In this document: in pieces, positions 24,597-34,326 of the stretch
How the letters are laid out: the number at the start of each line of letters is the position of its first letter
How positions within the stretch are numbered: the stretch's first letter is position 1
Assembly (NCBI GenBank): GCA_017481595.1
Contig: JAFUOY010000021.1
Span: forward strand, 1-63,284
DNA: 63,284 bases
Direction of reading: 5' to 3'
Source of the DNA: Clostridia bacterium
GTDB lineage: Bacteria; Bacillota; Clostridia; Oscillospirales; CAG-272
Translations under genes and position numbers: made by a program
Notes under the pieces: generated by a model
Seen by the model: the letters and a program-made list of their open reading frames with translations, nothing else
Databases searched by the model: none
What the model was told of the DNA's origin: nothing

Positions 24597-24737
24597 CTGT
24601 ATTTTATCGCGCAAGTTTCGCATTTGTTTAACAAATGCGCAGGTCTTTGCCATACCCTTATTTAATTTCTCCGACAAAGACAACACCCATTCTTGTCCTG
24701 TTTTTTATATTCAATTAAAAAGAGTGGTAGACGTGTC

Positions 24738-26822
24738 TTATTTTACGCTGAAAAGAAGCTGTCCGTAGGTGGGAATGGGCCAATAGTCAATGGACATCAT
24801 AGATTCCATTTCGTCCACTACATCACGGAGCTTATTCATAACGCCAAGGACGTCTCTTTCATAGGATTTGGCAATCTTTTCCGCACCTGTAAGACGTTTA
24901 ACGAGGGCAAGATTAAGCTCAAGCTCCTTGGTAAGCTGATACGCCTTTGCGTTAAGGCTTGCAAGCTTGCCTGCAACCTGCTCCTCATAGCCGCCGTCCA
25001 TATAAAGATCCTTTTTAAGCTTAATGGTCTGAAGAAGCTCCTTGGTATATGCAGAAACTGCGGGCATAATAAGCTGATTTGACATATCGATAGCGGTGAG
25101 CGCCTCAATATTAACGAGCTTTGAATAGCTTTCAAGCAATATTTCGCATCTTGCCTTAAGCTCAACCTCGTTGAATACCTTATTGTCCTTAAAGAGCTTG
25201 ATATTCTTTTCGTCAAGAAGATGGGGGAGGGCGTCGGGAGTGGATTTATAGTTGGAAAGTCCTCTCTTCTCTGCTTCCTTTATCCACGCATCGTCATATC
25301 CGTTACCGTTAAAGAGGATTCTCTTATGCTTTTTGATAGTATCTCTTACAAGGTTATGAAGGGCGGGCATAAAGTCGTCCGCTACGCTGAGCACCTCATA
25401 AAACTCGTTAAGCACCTGCGTAACCGCGGTGTTAAGGAAGGTGTTTGTGTCCGCAATGGAAGCGGAGGAGCCAAGCATACGGAACTCAAATTTATTACCC
25501 GTAAAGGCGAAGGGTGAGGTTCTGTTTCTGTCCGTAGTATCCTTGGGGAATTTAGGAAGGATGTGAACGCCGATACGCATGGTTTCCTTTTCCTTTGCGT
25601 CGTATTTTTCATCCTTTTCAATAGCCTCAAGAACGCCGTTCAACTCATCGCCGAGGAAAATGGAAACTACCGCGGGGGGAGCCTCGTGAGCGCCGAGACG
25701 GTGATCGTTGCTTGCGCTGGCAACGGAGATACGAAGGAGATCCTGATATTCGTCAACCGCCTTGATAACCGCGCAAAGGAACAAAAGGAACTGCGCGTTT
25801 TCGTAGGGGGTTTCACCGGGCTCAAAGAGGTTTACGCCCGTATTTGTGGACATAGACCAGTTATTATGCTTACCGCTACCGTTAACTCCCTTAAAGGGCT
25901 TTTCGTGAAGGAGACACACAAGATCGAACTTTTTGGCGATCTTCTGCATATACTCCATCATGATCTGGTTATGGTCGGTAGCCAGGTTTGTTGTAGTAAA
26001 TATGGGGGCAAGCTCGTGCTGAGCAGGAGCAGCCTCGTTATGCTCGGTTTTTGCAAGAACGCCAACCTTCCAAAGCTCCTCGTCAAGCTCCTTCATAAAC
26101 GCCTGAACTCTTGGCTTGATAGAGCCGAAATAATGGTCATCAAGCTCCTGTCCCTTGGGAGGCTTAGTGCCGAAAAGGGTTCTTCCTGTGTACACAAGGT
26201 CGGGTCTTTTATAGAAAACGTCCTTGTCAACGAGGAAATATTCCTGCTCTGCGCCTACCGTTGTTTTAACGGAGGTAACGTCCTCGTTACCAAAGAGCTT
26301 AAGTATCTTAAGCGCCGCCTTACCAAGCACCTCCATTGAGCGAAGGAGAGGAGTCTTTTTATCAAGAGCCTCACCGCCGTAGGAGCAGAATGCGGTAGGA
26401 ATACAGAGGGTTCTGTCTTTTATAAAGGCGTAGGAGGAGGGGTCCCAGGCTGTGTAGCCTCTTGCCTCAAAGGTTGCGCGGATGCCGCCGGAGGGGAAGG
26501 ATGAAGCATCGCTTTCACCCTGTACAAGCTCCTTGCCCTTGAACTCAGTAATTGCCTTATTATTTTTAAAGGAGATAAAGCTGTCGTGCTTCTCCGCGGT
26601 GATACCCGTCATAGGCTGGAACCAATGAGTAAAATGTGTGGCTCCCTTTTCTATAGCCCAATTCATCATAGCCTCAGCCACCACATTAGCGGAGGTAAGG
26701 TCAAGATGCTTACCGTTTTTTATAGTATTCTGGATAGAGTTATATACGTTTTCGGGAAGGCGCTCCTTCATAACGTCGTCATTAAAGACCATACTGCCGA
26801 AAAGCTCAAAAATTGTACCCAT
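24738..26822 (-). CDS. glnN: Type III glutamine synthetase
   Basis: 694 aa, normal for GSIII (about 700 aa). ATP-dependent synthesis of glutamine from glutamate and ammonia; cytoplasmic dodecamer. The N-terminal GSIII domain shows [20 protein letters not shown] and [20 protein letters not shown]. The catalytic core shows [26 protein letters not shown] (the HNE..P.Q.E motif) and [18 protein letters not shown]. The start has AAGGAGAGG at the right distance. Single gene with promoter and terminator; no GlnR-type operator was identified. Confidence 0.95.
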   Translation of the reverse strand: MGTIFELFGSMVFNDDVMKERLPENVYNSIQNTIKNGKHLDLTSANVVAEAMMNWAIEKGATHFTHWFQPMTGITAEKHDSFISFKNNKAITEFKGKELVQGESDASSFPSGGIRATFEARGYTAWDPSSYAFIKDRTLCIPTAFCSYGGEALDKKTPLLRSMEVLGKAALKILKLFGNEDVTSVKTTVGAEQEYFLVDKDVFYKRPDLVYTGRTLFGTKPPKGQELDDHYFGSIKPRVQAFMKELDEELWKVGVLAKTEHNEAAPAQHELAPIFTTTNLATDHNQIMMEYMQKIAKKFDLVCLLHEKPFKGVNGSGKHNNWSMSTNTGVNLFEPGETPYENAQFLLFLCAVIKAVDEYQDLLRISVASASNDHRLGAHEAPPAVVSIFLGDELNGVLEAIEKDEKYDAKEKETMRIGVHILPKFPKDTTDRNRTSPFAFTGNKFEFRMLGSSASIADTNTFLNTAVTQVLNEFYEVLSVADDFMPALHNLVRDTIKKHKRILFNGNGYDDAWIKEAEKRGLSNYKSTPDALPHLLDEKNIKLFKDNKVFNEVELKARCEILLESYSKLVNIEALTAIDMSNQLIMPAVSAYTKELLQTIKLKKDLYMDGGYEEQVAGKLASLNAKAYQLTKELELNLALVKRLTGAEKIAKSYERDVLGVMNKLRDVVDEMESMMSIDYWPIPTYGQLLFSVK

Positions 26823-26880
26823 TGTACCTCTCCTTAAAATAAAAGTAGTGCAATCAAATATTATTGCCCGTAATAAAAGA

Positions 26881-26909
26881 ATTATACTCTAATTTTAAAA
26901 TTTTGTAAA
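26881..26909 (-). promoter_or_regulatory. Promoter of glnN
   Basis: Minus strand: TTTACA (26909-26904), 17-bp spacer, TATAAT (26886-26881). Confidence 0.75.
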
Positions 26910-27074
26910 TAGATTTTTATTAAATTTTATAAGTTTATATAAAAATACTTATAATAAAGTCAAATATTCGGAAAATTTTTGTAATATTGCTTGAAAAAAT
27001 ATATTGCTTTAGCTCTTATAATATGATAAAATATAGTGTCAGAGAGATGTAATGCCTACTTAAGGAGGTTTACT

Positions 27075-27653
27075 ATGGAAGTTAAAATGGAAAAGAAAAA
27101 ATTCGCCTTGTCTCTTTTTATGATATTCGTTATCGGAATTATGAATTCCTATACCTATTTCCTTCGCGGAGAGGTATTTGCATCCATGCATACGGGAAAC
27201 ATAATTAAGGCCTGCTTTGATATTGCCGCAGGAAAATACGCCACCCTGTATCGCTATTTTGTACCCATCATGGCGTTTTGGGCGGGTATTATCTCCCATT
27301 ATTTTATTTCAAAAACAAAGCGCGGCACCATTATCACGTGGATACTTATTCCCGTAAGCTACATAGCGGGCGTTTTGATACCCTTTGGCTCACTTGATTT
27401 TGTTGCTATCGCGCTTCTTGCCTACGGCGTTGGAATTCAGCTTCAGATAATAAGACGCGTAAACGGCGTTGACCTTGCCACCACCATGTGTACGGGTAAT
27501 ATGCGCTCTATGTGTGAAAGGATCGCAAAGCTTATTGAAACTAAGGATAAGTCCCATCTTCTCGGAATTATTACATACCTATCCATAGTAATTTCCTTTG
27601 CCCTTGGCGTAACCCTCAGCGCTATTCTTATTCTTAATAACTCAGGAGTATAA
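27075..27653 (+). CDS. YoaK/DUF1275-family membrane protein
   Basis: 192 aa with six hydrophobic helices. Fits the DUF1275 (YoaK) family: an opening G.MNSYTYFLRGEVFASMHTGN segment and the later DLATTMCTGNMR segment are the two conserved T-G-N sites. Function unknown. TAAGGAGG lies 6 bp before ATG 27075; an earlier in-frame start (27036) is rejected. The next gene starts directly after the stop codon. Confidence 0.85.
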   Translation: MEVKMEKKKFALSLFMIFVIGIMNSYTYFLRGEVFASMHTGNIIKACFDIAAGKYATLYRYFVPIMAFWAGIISHYFISKTKRGTIITWILIPVSYIAGVLIPFGSLDFVAIALLAYGVGIQLQIIRRVNGVDLATTMCTGNMRSMCERIAKLIETKDKSHLLGIITYLSIVISFALGVTLSAILILNNSGV

Positions 27654-28415
27654 ATGCTAAAGATATTTTTCTCACCGGAAAACGCGGAGACGGCGGCGGG
27701 AATGTTTACCCCTCCCCACTTGATTTTCCTCACCCTGTGTCTGATTTCTATTGGTATTGCGGTTTATTTTTCACGTAATTTAAGTGAAAAAAGCATAACG
27801 AAGATAATAAGGATATTTGCCGTAGTCTTTACGGCTATGGAAATAATAAAGATAATTTATAAGCTTGCCCTTGGATATACGGATAAGCTTGATTACTTTG
27901 TACCCATATCATTTTGCTCGCTTTTTATATACTGCCTTTGGTTTTGCGGATACGGAAAGGGAATTATTTATAAGCTCGGCTCGGTTTTTATGAGCTTTGG
28001 CTGTATTACGGGCGGTCTTGCCTTTCTTATCGTGCCTGCCACCTCCCTTATGCTGCATCCCATTTACCATTATTTAAGCATACATTCAATGCTTTTCCAC
28101 TCTGCAATGGTATATCTTGGAATTCTTTTTACCATCCGAGGCAAGGAAAGGGTATCGAAAAGATCCTTTCTCATTTTTTCCGCCTTTATCCTCGGTACAT
28201 CGGTGGTTGCCATAATTCTTAATCTTCTGACAGGCTCTAATCTTATGCTTTTATCCTTCCCCGTAAATGTTCCCGTATATATTCTTAACTATCTTGCAGA
28301 AAATCTTCCCGTAATTTATACTATTGTGGTATCTATCACTTACGTAATTTTGCCTTGGGGAGTATCTGTAATAATTGATTTTATAGTTAAAAAATTCAAA
28401 AAGAACAAAATATAA
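27654..28415 (+). CDS. YwaF/TMEM164-like integral membrane protein (second copy)
   Basis: 253 aa with seven hydrophobic helices. The opening FTPPHLIFLTLCL, the DYFVPISFCSLFIYCLWFC segment and the HPIYHYLSIHSMLFHSAMVY segment fit the YwaF/TMEM164 family. The His-rich middle segment and the Cys following the Pro fit the catalytic-like residues proposed for TMEM164. It starts at the base after the DUF1275 stop, using AGGAG inside that gene, so the two are coupled. A paralogue lies at 5138. Function in bacteria is not established. Confidence 0.72.
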   Translation: MLKIFFSPENAETAAGMFTPPHLIFLTLCLISIGIAVYFSRNLSEKSITKIIRIFAVVFTAMEIIKIIYKLALGYTDKLDYFVPISFCSLFIYCLWFCGYGKGIIYKLGSVFMSFGCITGGLAFLIVPATSLMLHPIYHYLSIHSMLFHSAMVYLGILFTIRGKERVSKRSFLIFSAFILGTSVVAIILNLLTGSNLMLLSFPVNVPVYILNYLAENLPVIYTIVVSITYVILPWGVSVIIDFIVKKFKKNKI

Positions 28416-28452
28416 AAAACGGACTGTCGATAAACTGACAGTCCGTTTGTTT
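28416..28452. terminator. Bidirectional terminator between convergent operons
   Basis: ACGGACTGTC (28419-28428) pairs with GACAGTCCGT (28437-28446). It serves the YwaF-like gene and the minus-strand aromatic operon. Confidence 0.85.
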
Positions 28453-29481
28453 TTATCTCAAGTCGGCAAGCTCCAAAATAAGCTTTTCCGTTTTTTCCCA
28501 GCCGAGGCAGGGGTCAGTAATGGACTTACCGTAGATACATTCGTCCATCTTTTGCGCGCCGTCCTCAATATAGGACTCGATCATAAGACCCTTAAGGATC
28601 TTAAAGATGTCCTTATTAAGAGATGCGTTACGAACGATCTCCTTGGCGATACGGGGCTGCTCTGCCCACTTTTTGCCTGAGTTTGCGTGGTTTACGTCAA
28701 CTACTACGCCGGGGTTTACAAGGTTTGTCTTGTTGTAAAGCTCGATCAGGTGAACAAGATCCTCGTAGTGGTAGTTGGGAAGTGACTGACCGTGCTTGTT
28801 TACATATCCGCGAAGGATGGCGTGAGTCATGGGGTTACCCTTGCTCTGTACCTCCCATCCACGGTAGATAAAGGTATGCTTATGCTGTCCTGCGGTAATG
28901 GAGTTCATCATAACGGAAAGGTCGCCGCTTGTGGGGTTCTTCATACCTACGGGAAGGTCAAGACCGCTGGCAGTAAGACGGTGGCTCTGATTTTCAACGG
29001 AGCGCGCGCCTACGGCAACGTAGGAAAGAAGGTCGGAAAGATAACGGTGGTTATCGGGATAAAGCATTTCGTCAGCGCAGGAGAATCCTGTTTCCTCAAT
29101 AGCCTTCATATGAAGCTTACGAATGGAGATAAGTCCCTTAAGCATATCGGGGTTTTCGTGGGGGTCGGGCTGATGAAGCATTCCCTTATATCCGTCACCC
29201 GTTGTACGGGGCTTGTTTGTGTAGATTCTGGGGATGATAACTATCTTATCCTTAACCTGCTCCTGCACCTTGCGAAGTCTTGAAATATAGTCAAGCACCG
29301 CATCCTCACGGTCTGCAGAGCAAGGACCGATAACGAGGGCAAGCTTATCGCTGTTGCCTGTGAAAATAGCGTTTATTTCTTCATCGTTTTTCTGCTTGAT
29401 TGCCGCAAGCTCGTCGGAAAGTGGGTACATTTCCTTAATTTCCTTAGGTGTGGGCAATTTTCTCTTAAAATCCATATTCAT
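28453..29481 (-). CDS. aroF: 3-deoxy-7-phosphoheptulonate (DAHP) synthase, type I
   Basis: 342 aa. First step of the shikimate pathway: PEP plus erythrose-4-phosphate to DAHP. It belongs to the AroF/G/H (type I-alpha) group: VIGPCSADREDAV, IYTNKPRTTGDGYKGML, the GARSVENQSHR segment (substrate-binding site) and VVDVNHANSGK. No ACT or chorismate-mutase regulatory domain is attached, so any feedback would need the N-terminal part. Last gene of the operon; 6 bp separate its start from the tyrA stop. AAGAGGT ribosome site. The aroF, aroG and aroH forms cannot be told apart from sequence here. Confidence 0.93.
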   Translation of the reverse strand: MNMDFKRKLPTPKEIKEMYPLSDELAAIKQKNDEEINAIFTGNSDKLALVIGPCSADREDAVLDYISRLRKVQEQVKDKIVIIPRIYTNKPRTTGDGYKGMLHQPDPHENPDMLKGLISIRKLHMKAIEETGFSCADEMLYPDNHRYLSDLLSYVAVGARSVENQSHRLTASGLDLPVGMKNPTSGDLSVMMNSITAGQHKHTFIYRGWEVQSKGNPMTHAILRGYVNKHGQSLPNYHYEDLVHLIELYNKTNLVNPGVVVDVNHANSGKKWAEQPRIAKEIVRNASLNKDIFKILKGLMIESYIEDGAQKMDECIYGKSITDPCLGWEKTEKLILELADLR

Positions 29482-29487
29482 AGTTAG

Positions 29488-30348
29488 TTACCTCTTGTCA
29501 AAATACTTTCTGCGTTCTGTGGAGATGCGCATCATTTCTCTCATTTTTTCCGTATCTCCGTTTTTAAGGGTTTCCTTAAGCTCTGTGAATTTTTCTGAGA
29601 AAAGCTCCATCTGAGAAAGAAGCTCCTCTCTGTTGAGCATAAAAAGCTCGCTCCACATAGCATCGTTTATTTTTGCGATCCTTGTAAGATCACGGAAGGA
29701 GTCACCCGTGTAATCAACCAGCCTTTCCGACTCCTTGCAGCACATAAGCGATACCGCAATACAGTGGGTAAGCTGAGAAAGAAAGCCTATCATCTCATCG
29801 TGGCTCTCGGGGCTGAGCTCGGTTACGGTTTTAAATCCAAGCTCATATCCAAGCTCCTTGCACACGTCGATGGCGTTTTTAGTATTCTTATCTGTGGGTG
29901 TTACGATATAGTTTGCATTTTCAAAAATGCGCTTGTCACTGTTTTCGACGCCGTATACCTCCTTACCTGCCATAGGATGAGCGCCGATAAACTCGATACC
30001 CTCCTTAAGCATAGCCTGTATATCGTATACGATGCTCGTTTTTACACCCGTAACGTCGGTAAGGATAGCGCCGTCCTTGATATACTCCTGATTTTCCCTT
30101 ATCCATTCAACGAATATCTTTGGATAAAGGGCAAAAACGATAATATCAAATTTTGATACGTATTCCTTATCAACCTTTGTGGTTCCGTGGGCGATAAGCC
30201 CCTTTTCAAGGGCGTAATCTATGGTTTCCTTACGTCTTGCCACAGCGCCTACCTCATAACCCTTGTCAGTAAGCGCCTCTGCGTAGCTGCCGCCGATAAG
30301 ACCAAGACCCACGATCAAAATTTTTGTGTCTTTATTCAGCTTGTTCAT
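29488..30348 (-). CDS. tyrA: Prephenate dehydrogenase
   Basis: 286 aa. Oxidises prephenate to 4-hydroxyphenylpyruvate, the tyrosine branch. Rossmann motif GLGLIGGSYAEAL near the N-terminus, the GAHPMAGKE segment (substrate/NAD pocket) and the helical dimerisation domain with LSQLTHCIAVSLM. No ACT domain. The start at 30348 lies inside the last codons of aroA (17-bp overlap), with GAGGT at the right distance; a start six codons upstream is less likely. Confidence 0.93.
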   Translation of the reverse strand: MNKLNKDTKILIVGLGLIGGSYAEALTDKGYEVGAVARRKETIDYALEKGLIAHGTTKVDKEYVSKFDIIVFALYPKIFVEWIRENQEYIKDGAILTDVTGVKTSIVYDIQAMLKEGIEFIGAHPMAGKEVYGVENSDKRIFENANYIVTPTDKNTKNAIDVCKELGYELGFKTVTELSPESHDEMIGFLSQLTHCIAVSLMCCKESERLVDYTGDSFRDLTRIAKINDAMWSELFMLNREELLSQMELFSEKFTELKETLKNGDTEKMREMMRISTERRKYFDKR

Positions 30349-31549
30349 ATGTGACCTCAACGCCAAGAGATCTTATCACGTCGAAGAAATCGGGGAAGCT
30401 TTTTGAAATTGCCTCAGCGCCATCAATGGTTGCACCTACAAGGGTTGAAATAACTGAAAGCGCCATAACTATCCTGTGATCGTTGTGCCCGAGCAATACC
30501 TCTCTTGGCTTTCTTAATTCCTTTGGGGCTATTATCTGTACGCAATTATCATCCACGCGTACGTCGATACCGAATTTGGACAGCTCCGATCTCATAGCCT
30601 CACATCTGTCGCTTTCCTTTATCCTGAGCCTTGCAGTACCGTTTACGGTAGCGCCGTTTGATACGCCTGCAAGAGCAAAGACAATGGGCCCAAGATCGGG
30701 ACAGGAGGAGATATCAAGAGTGGGGCAGCCGTTTTTTATGCAATCAAGCATTGATAAGTACGCCTTATCCCCTTGATAGCTATTTGGATCAAGCCCCAAA
30801 ACAGACACGTCCCCGCCCAAAATGTTAAAGGCGTCTAAAAACGCGCTGTTTGAGTAATCTCCCTCCACCGTCGTATTTATCGGTTTATATTTTTGCTCAC
30901 CCTTTATATAAAAGGTGTTATTTTCCTTTTCTTCTATCTCAATGCCGTAACGCCTGAGCGCGTCAATGGTAATATCTATATACGGGCGGCTTTCAAGCTC
31001 CGTCGTGACCCTTATCACACTATCCCCCTTAAGAAGTGGGAGAGCAAACATAAGTCCGCTTATAAACTGACTGCTGATATTACCCTTGACCTTGAATTCT
31101 CCGCTATGTAACCTACCCTCAAGGGTAAGGTATCGATCGTCGTATTCAAGTTTTATTTTTTGTTCTCTGCAGATATCCTCATATACGGAAAAGCCTCTTG
31201 ATATCAGCCTCTTTGTGCCGTAAAAGGTCATTTTGCCGCCGAAGGCAAGGGCGATGGGGATAAAAAATCTTGCCGTGCTGCCGCTTTCCCGACATAAAAA
31301 CGTCTTACCGTCTGCCAAAAAGCCCGAGACGTGGCTGAATTTTACGCAATTACCCTCCTTGACCGCATTTACGCCCAAGGCGCGAATACAGTCAAGGGTA
31401 GCGCCCATATCCTCGCTATCCGATATACCGTCGACTCTTACGTCCTCCCCCGAAAGGGACGCGCATATAAGGAGTCTGTGAGCGTAGCTTTTTGACGGAG
31501 GGGCGTTTACCACACCGCGAGCCACACTCTTGCCTATTGTAACCTTCAT
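30332..31549 (-). CDS. aroA: 5-enolpyruvylshikimate-3-phosphate synthase
   Basis: 405 aa, slightly short for the family (about 425). Transfers the enolpyruvyl group from PEP to shikimate-3-phosphate. Motifs: PPSKSYAHRLLI (near residue 17; the catalytic KS), RESGSTARFFIPIA (the NSGTA-like phosphate-binding region, with Glu-Ser in place of Asn-Ala) and RIKESDRC. Because the loop is ESGST rather than NAGTA, it is probably not a glyphosate-sensitive class I enzyme; that is inference. One base separates its start from the aroQ stop. Confidence 0.95.
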   Translation of the reverse strand: MKVTIGKSVARGVVNAPPSKSYAHRLLICASLSGEDVRVDGISDSEDMGATLDCIRALGVNAVKEGNCVKFSHVSGFLADGKTFLCRESGSTARFFIPIALAFGGKMTFYGTKRLISRGFSVYEDICREQKIKLEYDDRYLTLEGRLHSGEFKVKGNISSQFISGLMFALPLLKGDSVIRVTTELESRPYIDITIDALRRYGIEIEEKENNTFYIKGEQKYKPINTTVEGDYSNSAFLDAFNILGGDVSVLGLDPNSYQGDKAYLSMLDCIKNGCPTLDISSCPDLGPIVFALAGVSNGATVNGTARLRIKESDRCEAMRSELSKFGIDVRVDDNCVQIIAPKELRKPREVLLGHNDHRIVMALSVISTLVGATIDGAEAISKSFPDFFDVIRSLGVEVTYEQAE

Positions 31550-31550
31550 T

Positions 31551-31994
31551 TTATTTTGAACCGTTTATGTGATCTATAAGACAGTCAATAGCCATTGTAT
31601 AGCTTGCAAATCCGTGACCCGCAAACATAGCGATTGATGCCTGTCTTATGTAGCTTACCTTTCTGAATTCGTCTCTTGAGTTTACATCTGAAAGATGTAC
31701 CTCCACCGTGGGAATGGATACCGCCTTTACGGCGTCAAGAATTGCCACGCTGGTATGTGTATAGGCGGCGGGATTGAACACGATTCCGTCCACCTTATCG
31801 TAATACGCCTTCTGTATTGCGTCAACGAGGGCGCCCTCGCAGTTGGACTGATAAAAGGTCACGTCAACGCCCCTTGTAACCGCGTAATCGGTAATGGTCC
31901 TTATAAGATCGTTATAGGTGCTTTTACCGTAGATGCCCGGCTCTCTTATGCCGAGAAAATTTATATTCGGTCCGTTAAGTATAAGAAATTTCAT
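31551..31994 (-). CDS. aroQ: 3-dehydroquinate dehydratase, type II
   Basis: 147 aa, typical dodecameric type II enzyme. Dehydrates 3-dehydroquinate to 3-dehydroshikimate. Motifs: LNGPNINFLGIREPGIYG (mobile lid with catalytic Tyr), FNPAAYTHTSVAI and PTVEVHLSDVNSRDEFR (catalytic His). The start overlaps the aroEK stop by 4 bp. Confidence 0.95.
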   Translation of the reverse strand: MKFLILNGPNINFLGIREPGIYGKSTYNDLIRTITDYAVTRGVDVTFYQSNCEGALVDAIQKAYYDKVDGIVFNPAAYTHTSVAILDAVKAVSIPTVEVHLSDVNSRDEFRKVSYIRQASIAMFAGHGFASYTMAIDCLIDHINGSK

Positions 31995-33229
31995 TTGTAA
32001 AACTCCTCGCTTATAATGTCGCCAACCTCTTTTATCGTTCCGTCCGCCTTGATCTCAACGTCACAGGAGCTAAGATAAAGCTCGTATCTCTCCTCAAAGC
32101 GTTTTTTAAGCGCCTCCATATCGGAGGAAAGGGGACGGGAGGATGTGGGTGTAAGAAGCTCCAAAGAGCGGTTTAAGAAATAAACTCTGCCGTTTTGCTT
32201 TAAGGATCTTACGTTTTCCTTACGGAGAATTGCGCCTCCGCCTGTGGAAATAATAAGTCCGTTTTTCTTTGATATCTCACCTATTACCTCGCTTTCCACG
32301 TCGCGGAATGCTTTCTCGCCGTATTTTGCAAAGTAGGATGGGATATCCATACCTATTTTCTTTACTATCTCGTCATCTGTGTCGATAAATTCCTTACCCG
32401 TTATACCTGCAAGGTATTTTCCGACGGTGGTCTTGCCCGAGCTTGGCATACCTGTAAGGACAATATTTTCCTTGCTTTTGAGTATCTCCTTAAAGGTGCT
32501 TTCACAAACTGATATATCATACTTCTTTTCAAGGAAGAATTCGGATGCGTATACCGCCTGGGAAACAAGCATATAAAGTCCGCTTTCCGCAGGGATACCC
32601 ATTTCTATAGCGTCAAGGACTATATTTGTGCGGAGGGGATTATACACCACGTCAATAAGTCCCATAAGCTTTGGAAAAAGCTTTATATCTATGATCTTGC
32701 CTTCGTTTTTGGGGAACATACCGACAGGAGTTGTGTTGAGGATAAAGTCCGCATCGGAGTGTAATTCAACCACGTCCCCGTACAAAACGTCCGCTCCCTC
32801 TCCCTCTCTGCCAACGTGAATTATCTGTGAAGCGCCAAGATCGGTAAGCACGGCGCGGCCCGTTTTTGCAGTACCGCCGTTACCCATAATAAGAGCTTTT
32901 TTGCCCTTTAGGTCTATTTTGTTTCGTAAAATAAGAGCTCTCATACCCATATAGTCGGTATTGTAGCCGTAAAGCTTACCGTCCTTATTTACGACGGTAT
33001 TTACCGCTCCTATTCTTTTTGCCTTATTTGAAACGGAGTAAAGATGGGGTATTACCTTTTCCTTGTAGGGAATTGTTACGTTGATTCCCTCAAATTCTCC
33101 GCTTTTTATAAAATCGTCAAGCTTTTCGGGCTCGATCTCACATATATCGTACTTGTAGTCCGCTATTTTTTCGTGTATATCCTTGGAGAAGCTATGCTTA
33201 AGATGCTCTCCTATTACACCGTATTTCAT
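31991..33229 (-). CDS. Bifunctional shikimate dehydrogenase / shikimate kinase fusion
   Basis: 412 aa, two enzymes in one chain. Residues 1-245 are AroE: HSFS (12-15) and NVTIPYK with the catalytic Lys56, GYNTD (Asp92), and NADPH motif GNGGTAK (117-123). Residues 253-412 are AroK: P-loop GMPSSGKT (260-267), DTDDEI, the FRDVESEV Arg, and STGGGA. No linker of note. Reduction of dehydroshikimate and phosphorylation of shikimate are consecutive steps, so the fusion may channel shikimate. The order in the operon (aroC, aroEK, aroQ) and 4-bp overlaps on both sides indicate coupled translation. Confidence 0.95.
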   Translation of the reverse strand: MKYGVIGEHLKHSFSKDIHEKIADYKYDICEIEPEKLDDFIKSGEFEGINVTIPYKEKVIPHLYSVSNKAKRIGAVNTVVNKDGKLYGYNTDYMGMRALILRNKIDLKGKKALIMGNGGTAKTGRAVLTDLGASQIIHVGREGEGADVLYGDVVELHSDADFILNTTPVGMFPKNEGKIIDIKLFPKLMGLIDVVYNPLRTNIVLDAIEMGIPAESGLYMLVSQAVYASEFFLEKKYDISVCESTFKEILKSKENIVLTGMPSSGKTTVGKYLAGITGKEFIDTDDEIVKKIGMDIPSYFAKYGEKAFRDVESEVIGEISKKNGLIISTGGGAILRKENVRSLKQNGRVYFLNRSLELLTPTSSRPLSSDMEALKKRFEERYELYLSSCDVEIKADGTIKEVGDIISEEFYK

Positions 33230-34326
33230 ATTTTTTCACCTCTTGTGAACACGTCTGTGCCAAACCTCTGCGCTATCATATCGCAAATACAGATGGCGCT
33301 TACACTATCTACCACCGCGCAGGCGCGACGTACTATTGCGGGATCGTGTCTGCCCTCGATAACGAGGCTTGTATTCTCTCCCGACTGAAGATCAACCGTA
33401 TTCTGCTCCATAGATATGGACGGGGTTGGCTTTACGGCGCAATTAAACACAATGGGCATACCGTTTGTAATGCCGCCGTTTATACCGCCGTTATTGTTGG
33501 TTTTAGTTGTTATTTTACCGTTTTCGTATGTAAACTCATCATTTGCCTGACTGCCAAGCATATCGGCAATACCGAAGCCTGCGCCGAATTCAACGCCTTT
33601 GACCCCGCCTATGCCGAAAAGCGCGTGGGAAAGAATACCTTCAACGCTGTCAAACCAGGGCTCACCCACTCCTGCGGGAACGCCGCAGATGGCGGTCTGC
33701 AAAATACCGCCCACACTGTTTCTTTCGCTTTTTGCCTTAAGGATTGCCTCCGTCATTTTTTCCTCTACGTCGGAAAGGACGGGGAATTTTTTATTGTTCA
33801 AAAGCGCAATATCGCAGGAATAGTTTTCAAAGGGTCTGTCATATACTCCGCCGCACTTAAGAATATGGGTGCCGATGGTAATGCCGAGCTCCTTAAGAGC
33901 CATCTGACAGATGGCGCCTGCTGCCACTATTGCCGCGGTGATTCTGCCGGAGAAATGTCCGCCCCCTCTGTAATCCTCGTATCCGTGATACTTAATTCTT
34001 GCAGAATAGTCCGCGTGGGATGGTCTTGGGGTGTCCTTAAGCTTGGAATAATCCTTGCTTCTTGTATCCGTATTGGGAATTATGATTGCAATGGGCGTAC
34101 CCGTTGTTTTGCCGTTAAAAACACCGCTTACGATCTTATATTCATCCTTTTCTGCTCTTGCGGTGTCGATGGAGGAGGAGGGACGTCTTTTTGCAAGCTG
34201 AGAATCAATATAGCCGTAGTCAACGGTAATACCCGGGCAAATGCCGTCTATTACTGCGCCGATAGCTTCACCGTGGCTTTCTCCGAATACCGTTATTGCA
34301 ACGGACGAGCCAAAGGTATTTTTCAT
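33226..34326 (-). CDS. aroC: Chorismate synthase
   Basis: 366 aa. Eliminates phosphate from EPSP to give chorismate, with reduced FMN. Motifs: GESHGEAIGAVIDG at the N-terminus, RRPSSSIDTARAEKDE, and the DYRGGGHFSGRITAAIV segment; NGGINGGITNGMPI in the C-terminal half. GRHDPAIVRRACAVVDS ends the core. Four-bp overlaps with aroB upstream and aroEK downstream. Confidence 0.96.
   Translation of the reverse strand: MKNTFGSSVAITVFGESHGEAIGAVIDGICPGITVDYGYIDSQLAKRRPSSSIDTARAEKDEYKIVSGVFNGKTTGTPIAIIIPNTDTRSKDYSKLKDTPRPSHADYSARIKYHGYEDYRGGGHFSGRITAAIVAAGAICQMALKELGITIGTHILKCGGVYDRPFENYSCDIALLNNKKFPVLSDVEEKMTEAILKAKSERNSVGGILQTAICGVPAGVGEPWFDSVEGILSHALFGIGGVKGVEFGAGFGIADMLGSQANDEFTYENGKITTKTNNNGGINGGITNGMPIVFNCAVKPTPSISMEQNTVDLQSGENTSLVIEGRHDPAIVRRACAVVDSVSAICICDMIAQRFGTDVFTRGEKI

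Larger units (their letters stand above)
24357..24706. repeat. 14-bp inverted repeats flanking a hairpin-rich segment
   Basis: AAAAAACAGGACAA (24357-24370) and its exact reverse complement (24693-24706) bound a 350-bp gene-free segment. Inside are the hairpin TTTAGCGTGTT/AACACGCTAAA (24371-24405), the micro-hairpin array (24409-24551) and the glnN terminator (24562-24596). The ends could be the two arms of one original terminator that was split by an insertion, or the ends of a small element. No transposase is present and no target duplication was identified. Confidence 0.55.

Noticed and set aside
25563-26339. Plus-strand open frame opposite glnN
   Set aside because: It lies fully within the well-conserved glutamine synthetase gene and has no ribosome site.
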